Positions 1 to 13,200 of a stretch of 64,000 bases of DNA are shown piece after piece (position 1 is the first letter of the stretch; the number at the start of each line of letters is the position of its first letter). Under the pieces are notes generated by a model. That model was given only the letters and a program-made list of their open reading frames with translations. It made no database searches and had not been told where the DNA came from. Position numbers and translations under genes: made by a program. Source of the stretch: Nannobrachium achirus (taxonomy: Eukaryota; Chordata; Actinopteri; Myctophiformes; Myctophidae). The stretch is from assembly GCA_963921795.1 (NCBI GenBank), contig OY997651.1:43015356-43079355 (forward strand), read 5' to 3'.

Positions 1-384
1 ATCCGTTATTTTCATTGAAACACAGAAGGGAAGAAGGAGGGGGAGGGGGTCAAGGGGGAAAGGAGATCAAGACAAGAAAAACAAAAAATCTAATCATCTA
101 CATATTTACAGTACATGACCTGAGATAAGATATAAAGGTGTGTGAGCATAGCAGCAGATTTATACTGTGCATGATACTGTAGTCTACTTGATGAAGGTCG
201 GTTCGACTGAAGCGTTGTTCTTCAATGAATACATTTTCAAAGTGAAGACAGTGTTGTGAGGGAACCACTTTGTTGACCGTTCTCTCCCACACTCCCACAT
301 GTCCTTGGAAGCATATAGCGGTTGCAAAATGACTTTTTGCAACCGCTATTAGATTAAAAAATCGAACCTCTGTTCGAAGTGGAG

Positions 385-441
<57 letters not shown>

Positions 442-1263
442 TCTGGCCTGGCCTGAACAACAGCGCCCTCGTGTGGTCACAAAAGGTCCTGTAGGCTACA
501 GACAGACAGACAGACAGACAGACACACAGACACGGCCACACACACGGCCACGTATAGGGAGCTTGTGTTCCACACAGCTCCAATAATAACATAAGATAAA
601 ATACGAATAAGTAATTTAAAACTTGAGAAGCTTAAATATTCGAATTTCTTTTCTAGAGAATTTATAAGGTTTGCAGCCATTTTTTGTAATCATTTTTATC
701 TGAAGATTCCTGTTTGGAACACTGAGGCATAGGACAGTGAATAGCAGTGGAGAATCTCTGTATGGCAAGTGACAATCTGTATAGAGGAATCTTTTTATTA
801 AATGTTTTGTCTTTTTGTTCCGTATTACTGAACAAATACAGAACATTACATTATTTTATTATTTTTATTATTTTATTGTATTGTTTAATGTACTTTAATG
901 TATTGTTATTCGCAGTCCTTTGGTTTTATGCATGTATTGTTGCCATTTAAAACCAAGACAAATCAATTAAAAACAAATCGAATAACAACGACAATATCAG
1001 AATGAAAATGTCCAGTAAAAGCTAAACGAGCATGTACTGTACAACAGTGGTTCCCAAACCTTTCTGGTCGAGACCCAAAAGAGAGATTCAACGTTTGCCC
1101 GGGCCGGGACCCAAACTACTGAAAACAGCAAATCTACGAGCTACGAGCTTGTAGATTGTCTATTTTGACTACTTCTTAAACATTTTGTTTTCTAATCTAT
1201 TTTTATTTTATTTATTAATTAAATTAATTTGAAAAATCATATAGTATATATAATATTGTGCAG
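1..1263 (+). other. kirrel1 intron, left edge of window
   Basis: No coding signal. It contains the (GT)n element at 381-581, AT-rich DNA from 590 to 1000, and from about 1045 a degraded hAT-like end (AGTGGTTCCCAAACC) with a hairpin copy at 1121-1172. Confidence 0.6.
381..581. mobile_element. Short inverted-repeat element carrying (GT)n and (GACA)n
   Basis: It is bounded by GGAGCTGTGTG at 381-391 and its complement CACACAGCTCC at 571-581. Inside are (GT)n at 386-437, AACAACAGCGCCCTC, a (GACA)n tract at 501-524 and ACGTATAGGGAGC. Related copies at about 25960-26260 and 29481-30103 share the CTATACGTGGC and GTAGCCT blocks and also carry (CA)n. No clear target duplication is seen. Confidence 0.55.
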
Positions 1264-4200
1264 GTGTGGGCATGGAAGGAGAACGTGTGGGAGAAGGAGA
1301 GGGGCACCCTGCTGGAGAGGTACACGGTGGAGCAGAGCAAGCCGTCGGCCGAGGGCGGAGGCGTGCTTTCCACCCTCACCATCAACAACGTGATGGAGTC
1401 CGACTTCCTCTCCACCTACAACTGCACCGCCTGGAACTCCTTCGGACCGGGAACCATGATCATCAGCCTGGAGGAGACCGGTGCGTAGTCACCACTTACC
1501 AGCGTTGATTTTGTCAACCAGGGACGTGCTGGGCCCCTGATTCGGCCCGGGAAAAAGAGTTGTAGAGGCCCTCATTGCGCGCTATAGAGAGAGATCTCTC
1601 TCTATAGCGCTGCTGCTGCTCAAAGATTTGCCATTTCAAATCATGACAAGTGACAAGCCAGTGGGCCAATTACATGAGTTATATTTCGTTGTTGTTGGGT
1701 GGAAACCTTGTATGTCCCAAACCGTTTGTTTTGTATTTAGCATTTTAAAAATGATTTAAACTAGTGAAAACAGCCGATCTACAAGCACACAACGCCTCGC
1801 ATCGCGAGGCGTTGTGTGCTTGTAGATCGTCTGTTTTCACTACTTTTGTGTGACGGCCTTGTATGATGAAGCAGGGCTTTGCTTTACCAAAAAAATTACA
1901 AATGTGAAACTTGGAGATACAAGATTTCTGCCCGACGGGTGATGATTTACTTTGTTGGCCGCCCAGCCCCCAAAATGGAACGAAGGCCGACATTTTATTT
2001 TACTTTTTTTCCTAATGGCCGGCCTGGACCGGCCGGGAATGAACCTGCCGTTCGGGAGTTGTCCCGCTTTTCCCAATGGCCAGCACGTCCCTGCTTTTAC
2101 TTCAAATTCACTTCATCTCAGTTTCAAATGCACTACATTGCGGGCGCTTTTTGAGAGTGAAAACGTAAGAAGACACGTGTGACATGTGTGATCTGGGCAG
2201 CTTGCCCCAGGAAATGTGCCAAGCTCAATAGGGAACAACGGTACATTTCGGCCATTTGAAAATAGACAATCTTCAAGCTCACAAAATTTGGTGTCACAGA
2301 CCGAAGATCGGCTATTTTGGCATGCAACTACTGTAGGTGAAAATCGGCCATTTCGATTGGCATCACAGCCCGACAAACATACATTTTCGACTAAAATCTA
2401 ATCATATTTAGTCGACTAAAACAAGACTAAAAGTAAAACATTTCCCATTACTAAAATACGACTAAGACTAACAGAATTTTATACAAAAGACGATGACTAA
2501 AACTCAATCAAAATTTGTACCCAACTGTTGGTGCATGCACCAAGCAACCCGTGTCTTATAGGCTGTGGTTCTCAAAACATTTTCATGTCAAGGAAGGCCC
2601 CAAAAGACACGTATTTTTTCAAGATTCTAAATGTTTGGAAAATAGTGACCCTGTCTGGTCACATCGCAGCACGTGGTGAGCTTGTTGGTGGGCTGTAATC
2701 GAATAGACAAAGTATAAAGTAGGGTTAAGCTGTTACTCACTCTGCTGGGGACCCCCTGGAACCCCCCTCCAGGACCCCTGGTGGTCTCCACTTTGAGAAC
2801 TACTGTTATATGGAAGTGACAGATATGTCAGACTGCAAAAGCGCCAGTCATGACCGATCAGAATCAAGTATTGAACAAAGCCATGTTATAAATACACAAT
2901 AATATCCAATACAAATTACAAAGGGTGTATTCCGTAAAGCAACGGTTGAAGATATTTTGAAAGCAAATGATCGTATACCTGGTCGAAGACTTACTGTACT
3001 TTACTTGGCTTAAGACTTACTTTACCACTTACAGTATGATACAATACTTTGTCATACGACGGTGACGCATTGTGACCTTGTAGCCCAGGCTATTTTTGGC
3101 AAGCAACACCGTCATACAACAGAATGTAAACGACGCATTATGTTCTTCTATTTCTCCGCCCCCATTCGTCCTTCCTCTGTCTCTCCGTTCTTTACCTCTT
3201 TTCTCTTCCTTTCTTCCCTGCTTCCAGACGAGGTCCCAGTGGGGATAATAGCCGGTGGGACAGTGGGCTGCACCATCCTCTTGTTCCTCTGTCTCCTGGT
3301 CCTGGTGCTCATCTTCTACCGGCAACGCAAAGGCAGTGAGTCACAACCATACGTCCTGTATGCACACACACTTCATGTACTATATACAAGACTGTCGCAC
3401 AAGACTAGTGAAAACAGCAGATCTACAAGCACACAACTAGTGATGGCCAACCACTTGGCTTTGATGCTATCTTAGAATAGATGTCGACCTATTTGACACT
3501 GCAGACACATAACCGTGATTAATATGTAAGCTACATTTCATATCACAGAAACCATACCTATAACTTTCACTAGCCCCCCCATGGGCCACATGGAAGGTCC
3601 CCAGTTGGGCCGGCAGTTGAATAGCCATGATATACAGTATCCACCTGTTTCCCCAAGACTTTACTGTAGCATTATCTGCGGGACACTTCCGGTTAACTGC
3701 AGACATACAAGCTCACGTCGCGTCGCAGATGCAACCGTTGTGAGCTTGTAGATCACACTTGGCTGCGACGCCGTAAATGCCGCTCGCCTTCTGCGCAATG
3801 CACGATGGGATGTTGGAAATTTGTGGATAAAGCCCACACCTGCAAGGCAAATAAATAACCGTACCATATGGGATGTGTGGGCATAGCCTCTGATCTCTCA
3901 CTCCTCTCGCCTCTGCAAACACTCACCAGGGGGAGTCCCATGCGCCCGCACGGAGACGCCCAGACCCCTCTCTCTCTAGTCTCTATCTACCCAAACCAGC
4001 TGTATTACAACAACTCCGCCTCTGCGTTGTGTTTTTGCTTCTTTCCTGCAGGTCGGCGCGGGGTCACCCTGGGTAAGCCCGACATCAAGGTGGAGACCAT
4101 CAACAAGGAGACCCACAGCCTGGAGGAGGACTCGGCCAGCGTGTCCACCGCATCGCGCATGGTCAAGGCCATGTACTCGGTGAGTAGCCATGGCGACGAT

Positions 4201-7200
4201 GGCGGTTATAGTGCTGTTAGTGTTTACGTAACCTCGCATAACCAGTAGTCTAGTACAGGGGTGCCCAAAAGGTAGATCGTGATCTACCAGTAGATCACCA
4301 AGTGTGTGCAGGTAGACCACATGAAGAGGCTCTAAAAACATATAATTAAAATATAAAAAGAATGTGTCAATATGACATCAAGAAAGGCCTGTCAGCTCCC
4401 TTCATGGCTTCTAAAGTAAGCAAACCTCCAATGCAATGCTTTGTTCAAGAGCCAGTAGCATTTCAAAGAACCCCAAAACCTACCACTTCCATACAGAATG
4501 GGATGAAGACATTTCCCCCATTATTTCCCATTTATTTTTCCCCCTTACAGTAAGTGTGTTTGTCTAAAATGTAACGCCAGTGCTGCTATTCCAAAGCCTC
4601 CCTCAGGCCCTCAGCTAAAACATTTTGGATGGGTAGATCATGTTGAGCTAGTCATTTTAAAAGTAGATCTCACGTCAAAAAAGTGTGGGCACCCCTGGTC
4701 TAGTAGGAAAGGGGGGTCCACACGCATAGGTTGGATTTTTTTTTTTCGCCATCTGTCTTAATCCTTAAGGGGTATATTTTAAGATTCTGCCAGGTAACAG
4801 GCTGAAATATCGTCCCAAGGGGTTCATTTTTAATGATTTCTTGCACCTACCCATTCACTTACTATACAGGAAAATAAGACCCCCCAAAAACTCTCAAAAA
4901 CAAAAACATTTGACCACTGAAAACCCTAGTTACTAGTTACTTTGTGGATTTTGATTATTGTTACAAGACACACTAACCACTTCAGGCCATTTGAAAATAG
5001 CAGATCTACAAGCTCACAATATGTTGTGATGCATTGTGAGCTTGTAGATAGGCTATTTTCGAAAGATTTCTTTAGACATTTTGAACTTGTGAAATGGGAC
5101 ATTCTGCACAATACTTTACTTTTGGTACTTTAAGTAAGTTTTGACTTTTGTACTTTTACTCAAGTACATAGATTTCCATACTTTTACTTGTAACAGAGTA
5201 TTTCTACATTACAATATTGATACTTTTATTTAAGTAAAACATCAGTGAGTACTTGTTCCATCACTGCGGCCTTGCCCTGCCGGTGTGCCGGTGTGGCTTC
5301 CAATAATGTTAGCTTAACCACTTAGCCCCATTTTATACTTCAAAGAACAATGGTGTTGCACAGAAGTTCTGCAGCGCTACTTGTAGATCTGCAGTTTTAG
5401 CTATTTTAGACAATGCTTGTTTTTTAATTTTTTTCAGTTTAAAATTTCACCTATAATAACATGCAAAAAAATTGAAATACCAGGTTGAAAGTAGAGCTAA
5501 CTAAACAATCTCATTAAATCTGTGTAACATGTCTCCTCTTGTGTGTTTTTTAACGCTCTCTCGATTCGTTTTGTCACCTTTTTCTTTTTCCCTTCCTTTA
5601 TTTCTTCTACGTTGCTTTCCCTCCCCACTCCTCCTCCTCCCCCCAAACCCGTTCTTTTTTCTCCTTTTGTTTATTTATCATTTCTTTATTTTTGGTTTCT
5701 GTCGTTTTGACGATTTAGTTTCTCCCCTCTGTGTCTTTCTCTCCCTCCAATCAGCCCTTTAAGGACGACATAGAGCTCAAGTCTGACCTCCGCAGTGACA
5801 CCTTGGACACGCGCCAGGAGTACGACCTGAAGGTAAGATCACACCAAGTACATTTACTAGACTGCTTTTTTTGTTTTTTGCACCTTTTTTTGTGACTTTC
5901 ACTCCTCTAAATTGTACTTTTGACTCCACTACATTTCTAAGAATGGACTATTTTATGCCTTTATAGGACAGTAGATTGTCAGGAAATGGGCAGAGACCCA
6001 TACCTTAGCAACAGGCGTGATACATTTATTTTAAGAAGTACATTCTATTTTCCCCCCATTTTTACGGTTTCTTGGGCTGGATATGGCAGCCTGGTTATTC
6101 AAGTGCAGCTAAACTTGGCATGTTAGTAAACGTGCCACAATACCTTTGTTAAAGTGACCATTTTGTTACATTTTGCATTTGTAGTTATTTTACTGTAATT
6201 TAACAACATAATAACCAGCACAGATAGACAAAGAAACATTCATGGATTCATATTTAAAAGTGACTTTCATTTTCCCCCCTGGACCCAGGGTATGGCAGCG
6301 GCATACCCCTGCCATACCCAATTGATGCCCCTGGTTGTTGGGAACGGCAGGGACGGATTAACTCCTACGAGAGCCCTGGGGCCGATAACTTTTTAGGCCC
6401 CCCCCCCCCCCCCCCCCATAAATCCCCCTCCCTCCCGACGCGCACTACCCAGCTCGGATTTTATGATGATCATCTGTGGGTCAAGAAAGCACCTGTAGAC
6501 AACAGAGGAGGGGCGCACACATTTGATATTTGATTAAGTTATACATTTCACTTTAGTAAATTGTCGATGATCACGAGACCCAGTTCCCCCAAGGCCCCCT
6601 TAGGACCTCTTAGGTCCAGTGGCCCCCGGCACCACTGGACCTGTGGCTAATCCAGCCCTGCGGAACGGGATTCGAACGCACGTCACGCTGTCAGGCTGGC
6701 ATTGTAGCCTAGGGTGCCCGGACAACCACGGAATGGACCCTTATCAATTGGGACCCATACGTACAAAAATATATTGTGAATCAATCAACCACAGCCAATG
6801 TTGTCAAACTCAGAGTCTCAAGGTCAAAGTCAAGGTCTCAATTGTAGTGAAACTAAGTAGAAGATCATAACACGTCACAAACAAAATTTGAATACAGCAA
6901 TGCATTGATATTAAAATGCACACAAACAAACGCACACGCGCGCAAAATCCTCAGTGTTCATTTATCCACGTGTACAGTAGTGAGTACACAAAGGTAACCA
7001 CATTAGTACACTCTCAGAGTTGACTTAACACTGCAGATTTGACTGTGTGTGCATGGCTCCATTAGAGGGAAAACCTCCACCCAAGGTCCTCCTGGCAGAA
7101 AGGAGTGAAGACGTTCTGGTCGTCCTGTACTGATGCAAGGTCCATGGTTTCAGTCTAATTATACCCCTGGTTGCTGAGAATACTGGGATCACCTTCATCC

Positions 7201-10200
7201 ACAATAACACTTGACTCTTCTGATGTGAAATGATGCCTTCCAGCCCTGGACAACATTACCCATATAGCCATACTACTACTACTAATTTAATTCCCCTGTT
7301 TGTGTGTGTGTATGTGTGTAGGGGGGGATTTATCACCAGACATTTGTACATAATGTGAAATTCGTCCTCTACATTTTTCCATCCTAATTGTACTGAATTA
7401 AGAACTCCTATTAATACAGCGCTCAGGGAGCCGTTAGGGGGTTTAGTGCCTTGCTCAGGGACACATAGACTGGGGGCCAGGGTGCCAAACGTGACCTATA
7501 CTATACCGATTCCCTCTCTATACTCTACCCACTCAGCTACTGCTGCATGCCCACCCTCTACACCCACTCACATAGCAGATATACAAGCTGATAGCACGCT
7601 CAGTGCCGCGCTATGAGCTTGTACATCTGCTATTCTTTGTGCAAATTGGTGCAAATCTTTGAATATATATTCTTTTAGGGCAAACATTTTTAACTAAAAT
7701 CTTTGCTTCTGCATGGGGGGTCCCTGGAACTAAATATTTTGAGATGGGGGTCCGCGGTCAAATACATATCATTCTAGTGGTCCTTGACATTAAACATTTG
7801 AGCACCACTGATATATAGAAACATATATATATACATTTTTTTTTCTTTTTTTCTGAAAACCATTAGGATTTAGAAGACATTTTTTTGGTATTTTTCAGGT
7901 CTTAATGGGTTAAAAACTGCTGCCCCAACTGAGCATTTATGGAATACTTATTCACCCATTTGAAATGAAGGCCAGTAAGTGTGTGTGTTTGCGTGTGTAT
8001 GTGAGGGGGGCCAGAGCTGTGCTATTGTGAAAACAGAAGGGCTTGTGGTGCAACAGTTCTGGACAGAAGATAGAGGTGAAATCATCATCAGCCCTCCATC
8101 GTGATACGAGGTTGTGTTGAACCTCATACCTCCCCCTCCCCTCCCCTCCCCTCCCCTCTTCCCCCCAGCTCCACCGAGACAGGATCATAATACTGCCAGA
8201 GACTCTCAAGGTGACGTGATATTGGATGTGTCAAGAGAGAGACCCGCGATGTGATGTAGTGCGTAATGTACGTTGGAAAGGAGAGCGGTGGAGGTGGCGC
8301 CGTGCCAAAGCGAGAGAAGGAGAGGTGTGTAGTTAGAGGAAGTGCGCGAGGGAGGGGTGGTGGTGGGGGGGTGGAGAGGGGGGGCCTCGGCGATCGGATA
8401 ACTGGACTTGAGCAACATTCCTGCCGTATGAGGAGAAAGGTTCTGGAGGGCTGTGTGCGTAAAATGGACACCACTGGGAGGAAAACAATAAAATGTGAGA
8501 ATCTCTCCCCTCCCAAAACTTACTCTGTGAACTTCAAGTTTTGGAAGACGGCGATTTCCACCACTACTAACACAGAAGAGTGCATTCAATGTATTTGTTT
8601 TTGGCTTTTGGAATTGGCTGGATTATTATGTCAAGTGATTCATATGTGAGAATATGTTCTCACATTTAAGTCACATAAACATGGTTGCTCGTATCCCATT
8701 AGACTTGATTATACAACAACTGCAAGAGATTCCGATATATGTGCTTGGCCTTTGTAAGACACTGACTGAATAACCCTGAAGTATTTGTATTTAACCCATT
8801 TAGGCTAAAATTATTGAATGCTTTAACCAGTGAAAAATAGCAGATATACAAGCTCACAGCGCTGCGAGCTTGTAGATCTGCTATTTTTGAAAAATCGTGA
8901 AAATTAGAATTTTGACCCGATTCTATAAGTGTCTTTTGAATCCTTCTAAGACTTTTTGAAAAACCTATGTTTCTACCGGTATGTCAGCAATCTGGCTAGC
9001 CATCGTCAAAGAAAAGGTCCTTTTCACTTAAGCTCAGTTAGTCTGTTCTTGAGAGACTACTATGTCAGTGGTTCTCAAACCTTTTCATGTGAAGGACCCC
9101 CAAAATGATATGTATTTGGCCACGGACCCCCATCTCAAAATATTTAGTTCCAGGGACCATGCAGAAGCAAAATTTGATTTACAAACGTTCGCTTTGAAAA
9201 TACATATATTCAAAGATTTGCACACATTTTCACAACTTTCTCAAAAATAGCAGATCTACAAGCTCGCAGCGGGGCACTCGGTGCTGCGCTGTGAGCTTGT
9301 ATATCTGCTATTTTTCACTGGTTAAAGCATTCAATAATTTTAGGCCTAAATGGGTTAAAGAGATTATTCCACTTAGAAAGAAAAAACTTTTGGTAATTTT
9401 ATCGTCTAATCAGGCTTTTGTGAACACCCTGGACAGATTTTAATTTGCTTGATTCAATATTTAGATATTTGATATTCATTTCATCAGACACTCCTCCATC
9501 CGTGGCCCATTCCCTATGGCCCATTCGTATGAGTCACCAGAAAAAAAAGACGTGTGTTTTCAATTACTTTATCATGGTTAAAATGTAGTTTGAAGTTACA
9601 ATGGGTTTGTATGGGAATGGGCCCTGGATGGGGAGTGTCTGATAAAATGAATATCAAATATCAAAATATTGAATCAAGCAAATTAAATTAAAAAAGTTTT
9701 TTTTAAAGTGGAATATCCCTTTAAAGGACAACTTTGTTTTTTTTACAACAAGGGTTCATATTTTAGATTGTAATTAGAGAAAAGAAAAAGTGGGTGTTAA
9801 AATGTTTTCATTTGCTTCGTTCTATTGTTTTATCGTGTTTACCGTGCTAAAATATGGGGCATGCGTACGCATGGGGGCATGTGTACAAGTGGCTAAATAT
9901 GTCTTTTTAGACACAATAAGCCAGCAGTTTCTTTATTGCTATTTACAGTAACACTTCTAGCCCCCATAAGTCACATCCAACCATGAAAGGTTGCGTTGTA
10001 TCTTGGGAATGGGCTTATTCTGTGTAAAATTACATATTTAGCCACTTGTACGCATGCCCCCAACCACTGAAATAAGAATCTCTAAAACAATAGAAAGAAG
10101 TAAATGAAATCAATTTAACACTCATCTTTTATATTCTTTCATTACAATCTAAAATATGAACCCTTGTTGTAAAAAACTAAAGTTGTCCTTTAAGGGAATA

Positions 10201-13200
10201 TACTGTACAGTTCAAGGAGTTTGCACTGAACAGAGTATAGACTATAAATACAGTAGAGCGATGGTTCTTAAACTTTCTCTACTAGTGCACCCCCGCTACA
10301 ATTTTTCTTCAGCTGAAATATTATGCAGCTAGCTATAGCGGGCTGGCAACCTGCGTTTTATTGGCATCAGGCTGATGTATTATATATTGCCAATTTGTTT
10401 TATGGCATGTACAATATGATTTCAATGAGTGATTTTCAGTGATTTTCTTTTTTCATAGCCAATATCAGATACGGGTAAGAATAAATAAAAAATAATAGTG
10501 GCCCTGGGCCACTGGCACAGTGGTCCAGGCAGTTAGGCTCAGTGTAGCCTGACATGTGTTGCGGGTTCAAGTCCCGAAAGGCCCCATTTACCTATCTCTA
10601 TCAATAAAGGCATAAAAAAGCCAAAAAGAAATACTCATTTTGAGAAATACTGTAAATGGTAAATGATGCATTTATATAGCGCCACACACACATTCATAGA
10701 TCGATGGCAGAGGAAACCATGCAAGGCACAAACCTGCTCACCGGGAGCAATTAGGGGTTCAGAGACTTGCTTATGGACTCTTCAACACTAACTCTGGAGG
10801 AGCCTGGGATAAGAACTGGGAACATTTTGGGAACCCTCTGTGTTCTAAAGACAAATAAACACATTGCTACAGTGTTATATGTGTACAATAAGACTGTAGG
10901 CTCAGTCTTTATAGCTAAGATACAGTATCTGCTGATGCTTTATTGTGGTTTGACATGAGTACGACTGGAGAACATGTTTTGACCAATCAAAATGCTTGGC
11001 TGTAACTACCAGTTGTATAATTTAAGTTGAAATAAATAAATTAGTGGCGTAATTTAGCCTGCTAACCACAGACCTTATTTTCGGCGTGCGCTGAGAACCC
11101 ATTTATAATAAAACAAATCGCAATACAAACTCACTTCTAAATTTTGGGACTGAATACTGTATGTTTGCCCCACTATATTCAAACAGCAACTCAGCAGCTC
11201 GCTATGATAATTAGCTGGCAAGCCGATTCATTCATCCTCCTGAACTTCAAAGAGGAAGACGAGGACAAAGCAATGATTCAGCTTCCTTCTTTTGATTCGC
11301 TTTAGACCGTTTCTTTTCTTTTTTTTTTCTCTCTTTCTTTTTTTAAACTGTAGACCGTGTTTTAGTTCAGCATGGGGGATTAAGCCATCTAGGCCTAGAA
11401 TTATTGAATGCTTTAACTATTGAAAAATAGCAGATGCTGCGAGCTTGTAGATCTGCTATTTTTGAAAAGTCATGTGTGCAACTCTTTGAACGTATTTTTA
11501 AAGTGAACATTTGTAACTCAAATATTGCTTCTGAGGGGTCACTGGAAGGCTGGAACTAAATATTTTGAGATGGGGGTCCGTGGCCAAATATCATTTTGGG
11601 GGTCCTTCACACCACTGACATAGAAACATAGGTTTTTCAAAAAACCTTAGAAGGATTAAAAGACACTTACAGAATCGGGTCAAAATTCACGTTTAAAAAA
11701 AAATAGCAGATCTACAAGCTCACAGCGCGGCACTCGGTGCCGCGCTGTGAGCTTGAATATCTGCTATTTTTCAATAGTTAAAGCATAAAATAATAATACA
11801 CAATATTGTAGTGTGTACCCGTTCGGAATGGGTTTAATCTGTTGTGTTGAAACACTCCAAGCTGCCAGAATGTCTTACTTCTTTTGCACACATCAGCTGC
11901 TGTGCGAGGGCACACGTGCCACCCCTCTGGCACGAGTGCCGCGGCGCTTGGATCGCTTTGAGAAAAGACAGACATCTAAATACCCCTCCCCTTCCCCCGT
12001 CCCCCCAGCAGGCATTTATATCACCCTGACAACAGGCTTTGGATAGCCTTTTTTTCTCCTCCTCTTGCCGCTGGCCTGAAGGACCAAAGCAGGAAGAGGC
12101 AGAGTGGAGTGGAGATCTGGTCCATGTGTGAGACAAATTCATGGACCAAAATGAAATAAACGCTTCTCCTTTCATCAGAGAAACACTGGGCTGTACAGTC
12201 CAGAGGCGTAATTTCAGAAAGAAATAGGGGTTGGCACAGCTCCATTTCTAAAATAGCAAAAATAGTGGATAAGCGATACTTTGAGAGCTTGTAGATCAAC
12301 TATTTTCAATACACGCCTGGTATACGCCCCTGCCAGTGGTTCTCAATTTGTGGGTCCCCAAATTATTTTGGGGGGTCCCCAGGTGATTAACTAAATGCAC
12401 AACATTGTTTTCTCACTCAACAGTAAACAAACCAACATACATTTTAAGTGTATAGAGGGTTTATGCACATTTCATTTTAATACCTAAAAAAAATGGAAAA
12501 TTAAACATTGGCCAAATTTTGAAATATTAGACGCAGAAATTGTGAAAATGGCCGCTGCAAGGCACTTTGAGCATGTACGTAGATCGGCTATTTTCACAAT
12601 AGAACCGTGTTATACAAAATGTAATGCCTCAACTCTTAGTGCTCGTCAGGGTGGGGGGTCCCCAGTTAAAATATGATAATTCGGGGGGTCACAGCCTGAA
12701 AAGGTTGAGAACCACTGCTGTATACAGTGAGTTTACGCTGGTTTTTATGCCAGATTACGGTGACCACACAACTCGTGACCTGACCCACTCTCTCCTGTCT
12801 GTCCGTCTCTCTCTCTCCCTCCAGGACCCCACCAACGGCTACTACAACGTGCGGGCCTCCACGCACGACGAGGGCCGCCCGGCCTCGCGCTCCACCATGC
12901 ACACGTACTCCGACTACCGCTCCCCGGGGGGCACGCCGGGCGGCGCCGCCTCCATCAGCAGCAGCGCCGGCGGCTCGGGGGCCACGGCCAGCGGCGGGGC
13001 CCCGGGCCCCCTCAGCTCCCCCGGGGGCCCGCTCACCTCCCCCGGGCGGCCCCAGGCCTGCTACGACCCCCGGCCGCCCTCCAGACTCTCCCACATCAGC
13101 TACGCCCAGTTCAACACCTTCACCCGGGGCGGGCCGCCGCAGCAGAGCCAGCAGGGCCCGCCGGGGCCCAGCGGGCCGCCCCCGGGCGCGGGCCCGGTCG

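Noticed and set aside
4256..4697. Another hairpin-bearing element
   Set aside because: It has GTAGATC motifs but no copy of the module; kept as a hairpin-free control.
8124..8649. Overlapping frames of about 130 codons on both strands
   Set aside because: Driven by the (CCCCT)n tract and neighbouring purine-rich DNA; no splice context or family similarity.
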